DNA of 64,000 nucleotides from RGIG9115 sp045128915 (GCA_045128915.1 JBGVIT010000067.1:1-64000); one strand, 5' to 3'; numbered from the stretch's first letter, positions 49,326 through 58,111 are shown. The notes: generated by a model from the sequence alone, not told the origin. Numbers and translations are program-made.

Positions 49326-49354
49326 TTATACATAATAATTGCGCTTCAGTCAAC
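49326..49354 (-). promoter_or_regulatory. Promoter of the FAD enzyme transcript
   Basis: On minus: TTGACT, a 17-bp spacer and TATAAT with upstream TG, starting 20 bp after the PAP2-like gene ends. Confidence 0.75.
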
Positions 49355-49373
49355 CGGTAATAAATGGACTTGA

Positions 49374-49820
49374 TTATCTTCGTATAATCGCTATGATTAT
49401 TCCAAGTAAAGCACCTGCAAATACTTCAACAGGTGTATGACCTAATAGCTCTTTAAGTTTTGTCTCAGTATGAGTAAAGTCTCCTCTACCCCATTCCTCC
49501 ACTATTCTGTTAAGAATTTTTGCTTGCTGACCTGCACTTCTTCTTACACCGGCAGCATCATACATTACTACCAAGGCGAAACATAAAGCCATTGCAAATA
49601 GCGGACTTGAAAAACCTGATAAAAACCCTATGCTGACAGCAAGCGCACATGAAAAGGAAGAGTGTGAACTCGGCATGCCTCCTGATCCAATCATACGACT
49701 GAAATCAAATCTACGATTGGTGATAAATACAAGTATAACTTTTAGAACTTGCGCAACAAACCAAGCAATTATTGCAGTAACAAGCACTCTATTATTCAAA
49801 ATTTCAGAAAAAATACTCAT
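49374..49820 (-). CDS. Divergent PAP2 (DUF212/YuiD) membrane protein
   Basis: The 148-aa protein is of the YuiD/DUF212 family, a small integral membrane relative of PAP2 phosphatases: LVTAIIAWFVAQVLKVILVF, the conserved GSGGMPSSHSSFSCALAVSIG, VVMYDAAGVRRSAGQQAKILN, and KLKELLGHTPVEVFAGALLGI. The SSHS and GHT...E residues echo the PAP2 active site. Following ispA in the same operon, it may act on isoprenoid diphosphates such as undecaprenyl or farnesyl diphosphate; that is inference from context. AAGGGGGA precedes the ATG. Confidence 0.88.
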   Translation of the reverse strand: MSIFSEILNNRVLVTAIIAWFVAQVLKVILVFITNRRFDFSRMIGSGGMPSSHSSFSCALAVSIGFLSGFSSPLFAMALCFALVVMYDAAGVRRSAGQQAKILNRIVEEWGRGDFTHTETKLKELLGHTPVEVFAGALLGIIIAIIRR

Positions 49821-49829
49821 ATATCCCCC

Positions 49830-50705
49830 TTAGCTTACTCTTGTTGCAAGGCGGTTAACGAGTGCTTCAAGAAAAGATGTATCACCTGGCAATTTATTAA
49901 GACAAGATAAAGCTTTTTCTGTATATTCATTACAAAGCTCTTCAGCTCGGGTTAGACCAAGTAAAGAAACATATGTACTTTTATTACTTTTACTGTCACT
50001 GCCTATTGGTTTACCAAGTGTAATTTCATCACCTGATACATCGAGTATATCATCTCTTATCTGAAATGCAATTCCAAGACTTTCAGCAAACTCTGTAATA
50101 GTTTCGATAGTCTTTTCGTCAGTTCCTGCAAGAATTCCTCCAACAACGCATGCTGATCGGATAAGTGCACCTGTTTTCAAACTATGCATATATCTGAGAG
50201 TTTCAATATCTGTCAATTTGTTTTCATTTTCCATGTCAACAATCTGTCCGCCTATCATTCCATTGCAGCCGGCACAAGCGGCTATATATGAAATAGCTTT
50301 TATTACATTATTCTTATTGCTAAGAGGGGAATTTGACATTAGTTCAAATGCTTTTGTCAGAAGGGCATCACCTGCAAGAATTGCAGTAGCCTCACCATAT
50401 ACAATGTGATTTGTTGGTTTTCCGCGCCTTAGATTGTCATTATCCATAGCTGGTAAATCGTCGTGTATGAGCGAATATGTGTGAATCATTTCCAATGCAC
50501 AAGCAAAAGGAAGCACGTCTTCTATATTACCGCCAAGTATTTTATAAAACTCGAGCAACAAAATAGGTCTCAAACGCTTGCCGCCTGCTTCAAGGCTATA
50601 ATTCATAGCACTATAAATACTTTTCTGTAAATTATTATGTTCAGGATTATATTTTTTTAAAGCTTCTTCGATTATAAATATATATGTTTCTAAATTGCTA
50701 TTCAT
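49830..50705 (-). CDS. ispA: Polyprenyl (farnesyl/geranylgeranyl) diphosphate synthase
   Basis: The 291-aa prenyltransferase elongates dimethylallyl diphosphate with isopentenyl diphosphate. It has the first aspartate-rich motif in TYSLIHDDLPAMDNDNLRRG and the second in AFQIRDDILDVSGD, plus GGKRLRPILLLE near residue 50, KTGALIRSACVVGG, and the terminal arginine-rich end. Product length is likely C15. The start is the second of two adjacent ATGs (50705), 7 nt after AAGGAG. It follows xseB closely, the classic xseA-xseB-ispA order that in many Firmicutes leads to dxs; dxs is not present here. Confidence 0.93.
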   Translation of the reverse strand: MNSNLETYIFIIEEALKKYNPEHNNLQKSIYSAMNYSLEAGGKRLRPILLLEFYKILGGNIEDVLPFACALEMIHTYSLIHDDLPAMDNDNLRRGKPTNHIVYGEATAILAGDALLTKAFELMSNSPLSNKNNVIKAISYIAACAGCNGMIGGQIVDMENENKLTDIETLRYMHSLKTGALIRSACVVGGILAGTDEKTIETITEFAESLGIAFQIRDDILDVSGDEITLGKPIGSDSKSNKSTYVSLLGLTRAEELCNEYTEKALSCLNKLPGDTSFLEALVNRLATRVS

Positions 50706-50718
50706 CATTAATCTCCTT

Positions 50719-50937
50719 TTATTCAGAAACCTCATCAAACTGTGTTTTTATCATACCATCATCGCTTTCAACTAATACAGAAACTCTTTTTTCAGCATTA
50801 TCGAGCATTTTCTGACATTCTCTTGAAAGCTTGATACCATCTTCGAACAGCTTTAATGATTCATCAAGGTCTGCTTCGCCTTTTTCAAGCTGACCGACGA
50901 TTTGCTCGAGTTTTTTTAATTTATCTTCAAACTTCAT
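50719..50937 (-). CDS. xseB: Exodeoxyribonuclease VII small subunit
   Basis: The 72-aa subunit has the complete XseB helical-pair signature: FEDKLKKLEQIVGQLEKGE, then LDESLKLFEDGIKLSRECQ and MLDNAEKRVSVL. Several copies of XseB assemble on XseA to degrade single-stranded DNA to oligonucleotides. The start is ATG 50937, 7 nt after GAGGT; an ATG six bases upstream is too close to that site. xseA is 17 bp upstream and ispA 13 bp downstream. Confidence 0.93.
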   Translation of the reverse strand: MKFEDKLKKLEQIVGQLEKGEADLDESLKLFEDGIKLSRECQKMLDNAEKRVSVLVESDDGMIKTQFDEVSE

Positions 50938-50954
50938 AAACATACCTCACATAA

Positions 50955-52148
50955 TTAATCATCAACACTACATTTCTTTTCACCATCGTGGAATTTCAAA
51001 ACGAAAGAATCACCTTTGTTCATATCCAAACTTGATTTGATTATTGCGCCTTCAGTATTAAACGCAAGAGTGTATCCTCTTGCCATAACATTAATAGGAC
51101 TTAAATTATTTAATGACACAATCAAATTACCTAAACTATTCGAATAGCTATTAATCTTATTATTATAGTTATTTATCAGTATGTCTGTTATAAGTTTAAG
51201 TCTTGTTGCTGAATAATTTATAACTTCCCTTGGTGATGGCGGAAGTGTTTTATCTGTTAATAATCTTAAATAATCAATTTTTTCATGTATTCTTTTGATT
51301 AAGTTTTTTTCAGACACAGCAATTCTACTATAAATCTCGTTCATATCAGGTACAGCAAGTTCGGCTGCTGCAGACGGAGTTGGAGCTCGCAAATCTGATA
51401 CAAAGTCCGCTATTGTAAAATCAGTTTCGTGTCCGATAGCAGAAATTATAGGAATATTTGAATTATAAATGCTATATGCAACATTTTCTTCATTAAATGC
51501 CCATAAATCTTCTATTGAACCGCCGCCACGACCGACAATCAACACATCAGCAGCGTTGTTGCGATTAAACCATTCAATAGCATTGCAAATTGAATTGGCT
51601 GCAAGATCACCTTGTACTATTGTAGGATAAATTATTATTTCTGCTAAAGGGAAACGTCTGGTAGCAACATTAATAATATCCTTCACTGCTGCACCACCGG
51701 TCGCTGTACATACTCCAATTCTCGAAGGCATATCAGGGATTTCTTTTTTGCGGTCTTTATCAAACAAACCTTCTTCTTCAAGCTTTTTTTTAAGCTTTTC
51801 AAATTTAATCTGTAAATCACCCGTACCGCTTTCGTACATCTCTTCAATATACATCTGATACGTTCCTGATGCTTCATATACACCGACTCTACCTCTGGCT
51901 ATAATCATCATTCCGTCTTTTGGAACAAAATTTAAGGAAGATGTATATGTTTTGAACATTACAGCTTTAAGAACTGAATTTTCATCTTTCAGAGTGATAT
52001 ACATATGACCTGATATATGATGCTTAAAATTAGAAATTTCGCCACGTATCCAAAAATTTGAAATCGCACCGTTAGAATCAATTATCTTTTTTATATAAGC
52101 GTTAATTTGCGAAACAGAAACCGTTGTAATTCCCGTTATGTTAATCAT
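50955..52148 (-). CDS. xseA: Exodeoxyribonuclease VII large subunit
   Basis: The 397-aa catalytic subunit begins with an OB-fold (VSQINAYIKKIIDSNGAISNFWIRGEISN, HISGHMYITLKD). The nuclease domain follows: RIGVCTATGGAAVKDIINVATRR, DVLIVGRGGGSIEDLWAFN, IPIISAIGHETDFTIADFVSDLRAPTPSAAAELA. A helical region and the C-terminal VMARGYTLAFN complete it. Length is slightly below the usual 400-450 aa because the coiled-coil section is short. Its ATG overlaps the stop of the tsaD-like gene (ATGA) and uses GGGAG as ribosome binding site. Confidence 0.95.
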   Translation of the reverse strand: MINITGITTVSVSQINAYIKKIIDSNGAISNFWIRGEISNFKHHISGHMYITLKDENSVLKAVMFKTYTSSLNFVPKDGMMIIARGRVGVYEASGTYQMYIEEMYESGTGDLQIKFEKLKKKLEEEGLFDKDRKKEIPDMPSRIGVCTATGGAAVKDIINVATRRFPLAEIIIYPTIVQGDLAANSICNAIEWFNRNNAADVLIVGRGGGSIEDLWAFNEENVAYSIYNSNIPIISAIGHETDFTIADFVSDLRAPTPSAAAELAVPDMNEIYSRIAVSEKNLIKRIHEKIDYLRLLTDKTLPPSPREVINYSATRLKLITDILINNYNNKINSYSNSLGNLIVSLNNLSPINVMARGYTLAFNTEGAIIKSSLDMNKGDSFVLKFHDGEKKCSVDD

Positions 52149-53065
52149 CTCCCAACATCAGCAAATTCAGCAAGCGCTGCAATTCCGCAGGCGTTATCAG
52201 AAGATAACTCACCGGATGCGAAATAATAGTTGCAAGTAGTATTATCTATTAAATATTTTCTTATAATCAGATTAGATGCAACTCCACCTACAACTAAAAC
52301 CCTATTAATATTGGTTTTATTACAGCAGTATGAAATAGCCTCTGCAAGTGTTTTTGAAATCACAGAGAATATTCCTGAAGATAAATTTTCCTTTTGGACA
52401 TCTTTCATGTTTAATGCCTTTGTTTCTATCCCTGAAAAATTAAAATATCCACCATCACAGCATACAGGCAGTTTAACGTGCTCTATGCTGTTATTTGAAA
52501 GAATTTCAAGTTCTCTGCCACACGGGAACTCAAGACCGATAGATACACCAATTCTGTCTATAAGCTGTCCTGCGCTGATATCTTTAGTTCCGCCAATTAT
52601 TTGTGATACAAAGTTATAACCATTATAAGAAGATTTAAGAATTTCTGTTGTACCACCTGATAAATGTACGCTTATAAAATCACCCTTAAGTAATTCAAAC
52701 GCGCCCGACGAAACAATCCCCGCCATTATATGACCATCTTGATGGCTAAACTCGTACATTGGTACATTTAATACAGAAGCAGCAGTCTGTGCAAAAGCAA
52801 CACCTGCAAGAAAAACCGGCATATAAGAGCCTTCAACATTGCGAGGTTTACTACTGACACCAACTGCTCTCACATTTGTAATGTTATCTATTGATTTGAT
52901 AATCTCAGGGAACTGTCTGACATGATGAAAAAGCGCATCGCTTTGCCTTAATCCGCGTTCACCATGCTTTACAGGAAGCAATTTTCTGCTGTTGATTATT
53001 CCGTCATCTGAATATAAAGCTACACTCGTAGTATAATTACTTGTATCAAAACCTATACTACTCAT
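52145..53065 (-). CDS. TsaD-like ASKHA protein (paralogue, not canonical TsaD)
   Basis: The 306-aa protein has the Kae1/TsaD/YgjD fold: SIGFDTSNYTTSVALY, KHGERGLRQSDALFHHV, VSSKPRNVEGSYMPVFLAGVAFA, SHQDGHI where TsaD has its two metal histidines, a nucleotide motif SVHLSGGTTEIL, and LVVGGVASNLIIRKYL. It is shorter than TsaD (about 340 aa) and several blocks are altered. A true tsaD for t6A37 synthesis is probably encoded elsewhere. It is locked between nusB and xseA by 4-bp overlaps on both sides. Its substrate is unknown; such paralogues recur in Clostridia. Confidence 0.75.
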   Translation of the reverse strand: MSSIGFDTSNYTTSVALYSDDGIINSRKLLPVKHGERGLRQSDALFHHVRQFPEIIKSIDNITNVRAVGVSSKPRNVEGSYMPVFLAGVAFAQTAASVLNVPMYEFSHQDGHIMAGIVSSGAFELLKGDFISVHLSGGTTEILKSSYNGYNFVSQIIGGTKDISAGQLIDRIGVSIGLEFPCGRELEILSNNSIEHVKLPVCCDGGYFNFSGIETKALNMKDVQKENLSSGIFSVISKTLAEAISYCCNKTNINRVLVVGGVASNLIIRKYLIDNTTCNYYFASGELSSDNACGIAALAEFADVGR

Positions 53066-53463
53066 TTTGCTATTTTACCCAGAACACCGTTTACAAATGA
53101 AGCTTCATTATCGTCTCCAAAAATTTTGGAAAGCTCCACAGCTTCATTTACGGATACATTTGCAGGAATGTCATCTAAATAAAGTATTTCTGCAACCGCC
53201 AGACGAAGTGTTGTTAAGCACATTTTCGACAGACGATTTAATGACCAAGACTCATCGAGGTTTTCTGAAATTTTATCGTCAATTCCGGATAGGTTGTTAT
53301 AAGCAGACATTACAACATCATTAATATACAGCATATGTTTTTTATGCTCTTTTAATTCTGATTTTAATCTTTCTAATTCAGCAGTAATATCCGAACAACT
53401 GTTAATCATGAACAGAAGTTCAAAAGCTTTAATACGTGCATCTCTTCTTGACATTTGTTTCAT
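53062..53463 (-). CDS. nusB: Transcription antitermination factor NusB
   Basis: The 133-aa RNA-binding helical protein contains SRRDARIKAFELLFMI at its start, the central VVMSAYNNLSGIDDKISENL, and the C-terminal RLAVAEILYLDDIPANVSVNEAVELSKIFGDDNEASFVNGVLGKI, all diagnostic of NusB. It partners with S10/NusE on boxA RNA in rRNA antitermination. The start is ATG 53463 behind AAAGGTGAAAG; an in-frame codon at 53481 precedes that site. It heads the nusB/tsaD-like/xseA/xseB/ispA/PAP2-like operon, with a likely promoter at 53498-53526. Confidence 0.95.
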   Translation of the reverse strand: MKQMSRRDARIKAFELLFMINSCSDITAELERLKSELKEHKKHMLYINDVVMSAYNNLSGIDDKISENLDESWSLNRLSKMCLTTLRLAVAEILYLDDIPANVSVNEAVELSKIFGDDNEASFVNGVLGKIAK

Positions 53464-53497
53464 AAAGCTTTCACCTTTCAAATATTATTGTATTTAA

Positions 53498-53526
53498 ATT
53501 ATACACCAAATTTTACAGAATTTAAA
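53498..53526 (-). promoter_or_regulatory. Likely promoter of the nusB operon
   Basis: On minus: TTTAAA, a 17-bp spacer and a perfect TATAAT. The -35 matches only four of six positions. Confidence 0.5.
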
Positions 53527-53563
53527 GTCAATTAGAAAATTTTAGTGAACATATATATTTTTA

Positions 53564-54013
53564 TCAAAATATTTTTGAACTATCAAGCAAAATAGTTACC
53601 GGTCCGTCGTTAATAAGGCCAACTTTCATATCAGCACCAAAAACACCGGTTTTCACATCAATACCTCTGTTATTGAATTCATTAATTGTTTTTTCATAAA
53701 TCATTTTTGCTTTTACAGGCTCGCATGATGATGTGAAATCAGGACGTCTTCCCTTCCTGCAGTCACCAAATAATGTAAATTGAGAAACAAGTAGTATTTC
53801 TCCTGAAACATCATTAACACTAAGATTCATTTTTTCGTTGGAATCTTCAAATATTCTCAAATTTACAGTTTTATCAACTATATATTTTATATCCGATTCA
53901 TCATCCCCAGGAGCAACTGCAAGCAGAACAAGCAAACCTTGTTTTATTGACGAATACAGCTTGCCGTCAATAACAACTTCCGCCTCACCGACTCTTTGTA
54001 TTACAGCTCTCAA
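53564..54013 (-). CDS. dtd: D-aminoacyl-tRNA deacylase
   Basis: The 149-aa enzyme hydrolyses D-amino acids mischarged onto tRNA. It has the DTD signature: RAVIQRVGEAEVVIDG, the active-site ILLVSQFTLFGDCRKGRRPDF, and the C-terminal VKTGVFGADMKVGLINDGPVTILLDS with the Gly-cisPro-like GP motif that enforces chirality. The start is TTG 54013, 7 nt after AGGAGG; longer frames upstream run into the ABC-F gene and lack homology. No rel gene accompanies it, unlike many Firmicutes. Confidence 0.95.
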   Translation of the reverse strand: MRAVIQRVGEAEVVIDGKLYSSIKQGLLVLLAVAPGDDESDIKYIVDKTVNLRIFEDSNEKMNLSVNDVSGEILLVSQFTLFGDCRKGRRPDFTSSCEPVKAKMIYEKTINEFNNRGIDVKTGVFGADMKVGLINDGPVTILLDSSKIF

Positions 54014-54024
54014 AATAAGCCCTC

Positions 54025-55938
54025 CTAAAACTCGTCTTTTTCTATTTCCAGCAAAACTTCTTCCCATTGATGCATAAGACAAGAAACTTTGTTGGTGATT
54101 TCCTCAATTTTATCTGTTATTTCAGATGCTAATATATAGTCTGTTGCAACTTCAGGACTTAATAATTGTGCGTTATATTCCTCAATTTCTTTTTCAAGAG
54201 CATCTATCTCTTCTTCTAATCTTTTGGATTTATTGACAGCTTTTCGTTTAAGTGATTCACGAGCTTTTCTTGCTTTGTAATCATTAGTATCCGGTTTAAA
54301 ATTTTCTTTTGCGCCTATGGCTTCCGTCTGTTGCAAAGAAAATGTATTTAAGAAATCATCATAGTTCCCAAGTGAATTTATTACACCATCGTCTTTAATA
54401 TAAACTATTCTGTCAGCCAACTTATTTATAAAGTATCTGTCATGGGATACCATTATCATTGTTCCGCCAAAAGAATCAAGTGCACTTTCCAATGCTTCTC
54501 TTGAAGCTATATCAAGGTGATTTGTAGGCTCGTCCATAATTAACAGATTAACCTTTTTTAATATAAGCTTTACAAGTAAAACTCTGGCTCTTTCACCACC
54601 GGACAGAGCAGATACTTCTTTAAAAACGTCCTCACCTTTAAACAGAAAAGCAGCAAGTGCATTCCTGATCTGTGTATGCGTCAAATGTGGATATTCATCC
54701 CAAACTTCATCTATTATCGTTTTGTCTTCTGACAAATTAGACTGAGTCTGGTCATAATAGCCAATATGAATATCTGTTCCTATTTTAACTGTTCCTGCAT
54801 CAACAGAAATCTCGCCTAATATAGCTTTAAGCAGCGTTGTTTTACCACATCCGTTAGGGCCTAATACGAAAACTTTCTCACCCTTTGATGCATACATAGA
54901 AATATCACTTAATACCTGATTATTGCCAAAGGTTTTTGAAACACCGTCAACTGTAACAACGTCATTTCCTCCACCTTCATAGGCTTTGAAAGCGAAAGCT
55001 ACTTCTTCGCTTGCTGCATCGGGAGCAATTAAGGATTTTTTTAGCTTATCAACAACTTTTTGTTTGCTTTCTGCTGTTTTGATATTCTTTTCTCTGTTCC
55101 AGCGTCTTTGCTGTTTAATAACTTCTTCAAGTCTGTTGATTTCCTTAAGAGTATTATTATATTCTCTTTCGCGAGTCAAATCGTCAATTTCTTTCTGTGC
55201 AGCATACGCCGTATAATTTCCGTTAAAAGAATAAAGCTTTAAAGCTGAAATCTCAAACGTTTTATTAGTTATCTTATCGAGAAAATACCTGTCATGAGAA
55301 ATAACAACAAATGCACCTTTATAAGCTTTCAAAAAATCTTCTAACCATTGAACACTCGCAATATCAAGATGGTTTGTTGGCTCATCCAATAATAAAAGGT
55401 TACTGTCTGATAGAAGGATTTTTGCAAGCTCAACTCTTGTTTTCTGACCTCCGGATAAAGCTGCAACTGATTTTGTAAATTCTTCATCAGTAAAGCCAAG
55501 ACCGTTAAGCGTACTTTTTACTTTATTTTTATAAAAATATCCTTCATTTGATGAGAGATACTCATTAATCTGGTTTTGTCTTTCAATAAGCTTATGAGCA
55601 TCATCAGGATTTAGCTCAAGAGTCAAACGTATATCATCAAGCTCTTGTTCAAGCATAATCAAATCATTAAAAACCTGAACTACCTCATTAAATATACTCT
55701 TATCAGATTCAGCACACGAATACTGATCGAGATAGCCAATTTTGAGATTTTTCGACTTATACAGTTCACCCGAATCATAATCAGATTCACCTATAAGAAT
55801 TTTAAATAGAGTTGTTTTACCTACACCATTAGATCCAACAAATCCAATTTTATCATTATCTTCAATATGAAATGAAACGTTATCAAAAAGTACTCGTTCG
55901 GAAAAAGACTTCCTGAGATTACTTCCGCTGATTAACAT
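54025..55938 (-). CDS. ABC-F family ATPase (ribosome-associated type)
   Basis: The 637-aa soluble protein has two ABC modules and no membrane domain: Walker A GSNGVGKTTLF and GPNGCGKTTLL; signatures LSGGQKTRVEL and LSGGERARVLL; Walker B LLLLDEPTNHLD and LLIMDEPTNHLD. A charged linker between the modules (EVIKQQRRWNREKNIKTAES) is the P-site tRNA interaction motif of ABC-F factors, and a C-terminal coiled coil (KSKRLEEEIDALEKEIEEYN) resembles Uup/YdiF. Such proteins act on the ribosome as translation factors, and some confer antibiotic protection; the housekeeping location here favours YdiF-like function. Confidence 0.9.
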   Translation of the reverse strand: MLISGSNLRKSFSERVLFDNVSFHIEDNDKIGFVGSNGVGKTTLFKILIGESDYDSGELYKSKNLKIGYLDQYSCAESDKSIFNEVVQVFNDLIMLEQELDDIRLTLELNPDDAHKLIERQNQINEYLSSNEGYFYKNKVKSTLNGLGFTDEEFTKSVAALSGGQKTRVELAKILLSDSNLLLLDEPTNHLDIASVQWLEDFLKAYKGAFVVISHDRYFLDKITNKTFEISALKLYSFNGNYTAYAAQKEIDDLTREREYNNTLKEINRLEEVIKQQRRWNREKNIKTAESKQKVVDKLKKSLIAPDAASEEVAFAFKAYEGGGNDVVTVDGVSKTFGNNQVLSDISMYASKGEKVFVLGPNGCGKTTLLKAILGEISVDAGTVKIGTDIHIGYYDQTQSNLSEDKTIIDEVWDEYPHLTHTQIRNALAAFLFKGEDVFKEVSALSGGERARVLLVKLILKKVNLLIMDEPTNHLDIASREALESALDSFGGTMIMVSHDRYFINKLADRIVYIKDDGVINSLGNYDDFLNTFSLQQTEAIGAKENFKPDTNDYKARKARESLKRKAVNKSKRLEEEIDALEKEIEEYNAQLLSPEVATDYILASEITDKIEEITNKVSCLMHQWEEVLLEIEKDEF

Positions 55939-55942
55939 ATAT

Positions 55943-56671
55943 TTACCTCACATTATTATTGTATTGTATCAAATCACGTATTACTTCGCCTGCGATTAAC
56001 AAACCTGCAACCGATGGTACAAAAGAAATGCTTCCGGGAACAGGTCTTCCTGAATTGGTTTTTTCACAAGATTCCAATGATTGCTTTATTGGTTCTTCTT
56101 CTGAATATAAAACTTTAAGTTTATCTATTCCACGGTTTTTACATTCTTTTCTGATAACCCTTGCAAGCGGACATACTGTAGTTGAATAAATGTCGCTGAT
56201 TTTTAAAAGATCACCACGCAGCTTATTTCCTGTACCCATAGATGAAATAATATTGATTTTTTCTTCAAATGTTCGTTCTATAAGTGATATTTTCCCGCTG
56301 ACAGTATCAATACAATCCACAACATAATCAAACTGTTCAAGAGAAATTCTATGCGCATTTTCAGGGAGATAAAATTCATTAATCTCTCTTACTTCACATT
56401 CAGGATTAATATCAAGAATACGATTTTTCATTACTTTTGTTTTAAGCTCACCAATAGTTGAAGTTAAAGCTATTAGTTGTCTGTTTATATTTGATTGTGA
56501 CACTGTATCATTATCGATCAAAGTAAACTTGCCAACCCCCGCACGTGCAAGCGCTTCACATACAAAAGAACCGACTCCGCCTATGCCGAAAACAGCTACA
56601 TGACTGTTACCAAGCTTTTTGAGTGCGTCCTTTCCAATAAGCATTTCCTCACGCATAAAACTGTTGGTCAT
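55943..56671 (-). CDS. tcdA: tRNA threonylcarbamoyladenosine dehydratase (TcdA/YgdL-type E1-like)
   Basis: The 242-aa E1-like enzyme converts t6A37 in tRNA to its cyclic form with ATP. The adenylation domain shows GKDALKKLGNSHVAVFGIGGVGSFVCEALARAG, the arginine finger in SNINRQLIAL, LIDNDTV, DYVVDCIDTVSGKISLI, and SSMGTGNKL. The C-terminal SIFVPSVAGL-like segment (SISFVPSVAGLLIAGEVI) completes the fold. The start is ATG 56671 with GGTGAT upstream; a TTG six bases earlier is possible. It is the first gene of a tcdA-ABC-F-dtd group, all acting on tRNA or the ribosome. Confidence 0.88.
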   Translation of the reverse strand: MTNSFMREEMLIGKDALKKLGNSHVAVFGIGGVGSFVCEALARAGVGKFTLIDNDTVSQSNINRQLIALTSTIGELKTKVMKNRILDINPECEVREINEFYLPENAHRISLEQFDYVVDCIDTVSGKISLIERTFEEKINIISSMGTGNKLRGDLLKISDIYSTTVCPLARVIRKECKNRGIDKLKVLYSEEEPIKQSLESCEKTNSGRPVPGSISFVPSVAGLLIAGEVIRDLIQYNNNVR

Positions 56672-56699
56672 AAACAATCACCGCCATGCAAAATGTTAT

Positions 56700-56735
56700 T
56701 TAAGCTGCTGAGGAATTAAATCCAAAGCAGCTTAA
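56700..56735 (-). terminator. Hairpin at the end of the pyrEBI operon
   Basis: TTAAGCTGCT and AGCAGCTTAA form a 10-bp stem around a 16-nt loop, which can itself pair (GGA/TCC). On minus it follows the pyrI stop but has no strong T tract. Confidence 0.5.
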
Positions 56736-56741
56736 GACTAA

Positions 56742-57170
56742 TTATTTGTAATTATGTTTTGGCAAAGAATCACAGTAAATGCATCTGTAAATTCCTTTTT
56801 CTCTGTTTGTTAATTTAAATATATGTGGTATTTCTTGTTCAACTCCGGATATACATCTTGGATTTTCGCATTTAATAACATCCGTTATTCTCTCAGGCAG
56901 CTCAACATGGAGCTTATTAACCAAAACACCATTTTGAATAATGTTAACTGAAATATTATGATCAATATAACCAAGCACATCAAGGTCTATATCAAGTGTT
57001 GTATCAATTTTAATTATATCTTTTTTACCCATTTTTTTACTTGCTGCATTTTTAATTATAGCTACTGAGCAATCAAGTTCATCAAGTTTCAAAAAATGGT
57101 ATATATCCATAGCTTTACCGGCTTTGATATGGTCAATAACAAGTCCGTTTTTAATTGAATCTATATTCAT
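56742..57170 (-). CDS. pyrI: Aspartate carbamoyltransferase regulatory chain
   Basis: The 142-aa regulatory subunit binds nucleotides (CTP/ATP) through its N-terminal domain (IDSIKNGLVIDHIKAGKAMDI, KKDIIKIDTTLDIDL) and a structural zinc through four C-terminal cysteines (KCENPRCISG and YRCIYC), which make contact with PyrB. Family length is about 150. It lies 13 bp after pyrB, so the holoenzyme is co-expressed and is likely feedback-regulated by pyrimidine nucleotides. Confidence 0.95.
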   Translation of the reverse strand: MNIDSIKNGLVIDHIKAGKAMDIYHFLKLDELDCSVAIIKNAASKKMGKKDIIKIDTTLDIDLDVLGYIDHNISVNIIQNGVLVNKLHVELPERITDVIKCENPRCISGVEQEIPHIFKLTNREKGIYRCIYCDSLPKHNYK

Positions 57171-57183
57171 AAGTCAACCACTC

Positions 57184-58098
57184 CTATTCTATTCCCAGCA
57201 ACTTAAGTATCAAAGCCATACGCATATATTTTCCGTTTCTGACCTGTTTGAAATAACATGCCCTCGGATTGTCATCAACATCGACTGATATCTCATTAAC
57301 TCTTGGGAGCGGATGAAGTACACACATATCCTCTTTTGCTTTTGTAAGTTTCTCACTTGTAAGAATATAACTGTCCCTAAGTCTTATATAATCAGCTTCG
57401 TTGAAAAATCGTTCTCCCTGCACACGTGTCATATACAGAATATCAAGTTCAGATATTGCATCCTCAAGAGATGTTGTTTCAATATAATCAATGTTATTAG
57501 GAATAAGGACTTCATCTATAATATAGTCAGGAATTTTGAGTTCTGCGGGAGAAATAAACACAAACTTAATATTATCATATCGTATCATTGCAGAAATTAA
57601 AGAGTGAACAGTCCTGCCAAACTTTAAATCACCGCAAAATCCGATAGTCAGATTATCAAGATGTCCCTTTTCAGTCTTAATTGTAAGCAAATCTGCAAGC
57701 GTTTGAGTAGGATGATTGTGTCCGCCGTCACCTGCATTAATAATTGGTACTTCACTTCTCATTGAAGCAAGCATGGGTGCACCTTCTTTTGGATGGCGCA
57801 TAGCAATAATATCAGCATAGCAAGACACAACGCGCACAGTATCAGCAACGCTTTCTCCTTTTGAAGCAGAGCTTGAAGCGGCTTCCGAAAATCCAAGAAC
57901 TCCGCCGCCTAATTCCATCATAGCAGCCTCAAAGGAAAGTCTTGTACGAGTTGACGGTTCAAAAAACAAAGTAGCAATTTTTTTATTCCTGCATTTTTCT
58001 GTATATTTCTCCGGAAACTTGATTATGTCTCCTGCCTTTTCAATTAATTCATCTATTTCTTCGGGTGTTAAGTCAACTATATCAATTAGATTTCTCAT
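57184..58098 (-). CDS. pyrB: Aspartate carbamoyltransferase catalytic chain
   Basis: The 304-aa enzyme commits carbamoyl phosphate and aspartate to pyrimidine synthesis. The carbamoyl-phosphate loop is TLFFEPSTRTRLSFEAA. Catalytic segments include the 80s-like SSASKGESVADTVRV, IIAMRHPKEGAP and NAGDGGHNHPTQTLADLLT, and the aspartate-binding TRVQGERF and VLHPLPRVNEI. The start is ATG 58098, five bases after AGGAGG; the open frame extends further but overlaps the pyrE stop. It sits between pyrE and pyrI. Confidence 0.96.
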   Translation of the reverse strand: MRNLIDIVDLTPEEIDELIEKAGDIIKFPEKYTEKCRNKKIATLFFEPSTRTRLSFEAAMMELGGGVLGFSEAASSSASKGESVADTVRVVSCYADIIAMRHPKEGAPMLASMRSEVPIINAGDGGHNHPTQTLADLLTIKTEKGHLDNLTIGFCGDLKFGRTVHSLISAMIRYDNIKFVFISPAELKIPDYIIDEVLIPNNIDYIETTSLEDAISELDILYMTRVQGERFFNEADYIRLRDSYILTSEKLTKAKEDMCVLHPLPRVNEISVDVDDNPRACYFKQVRNGKYMRMALILKLLGIE

Positions 58099-58111
58099 GT
58101 TAGCCTCCTGA

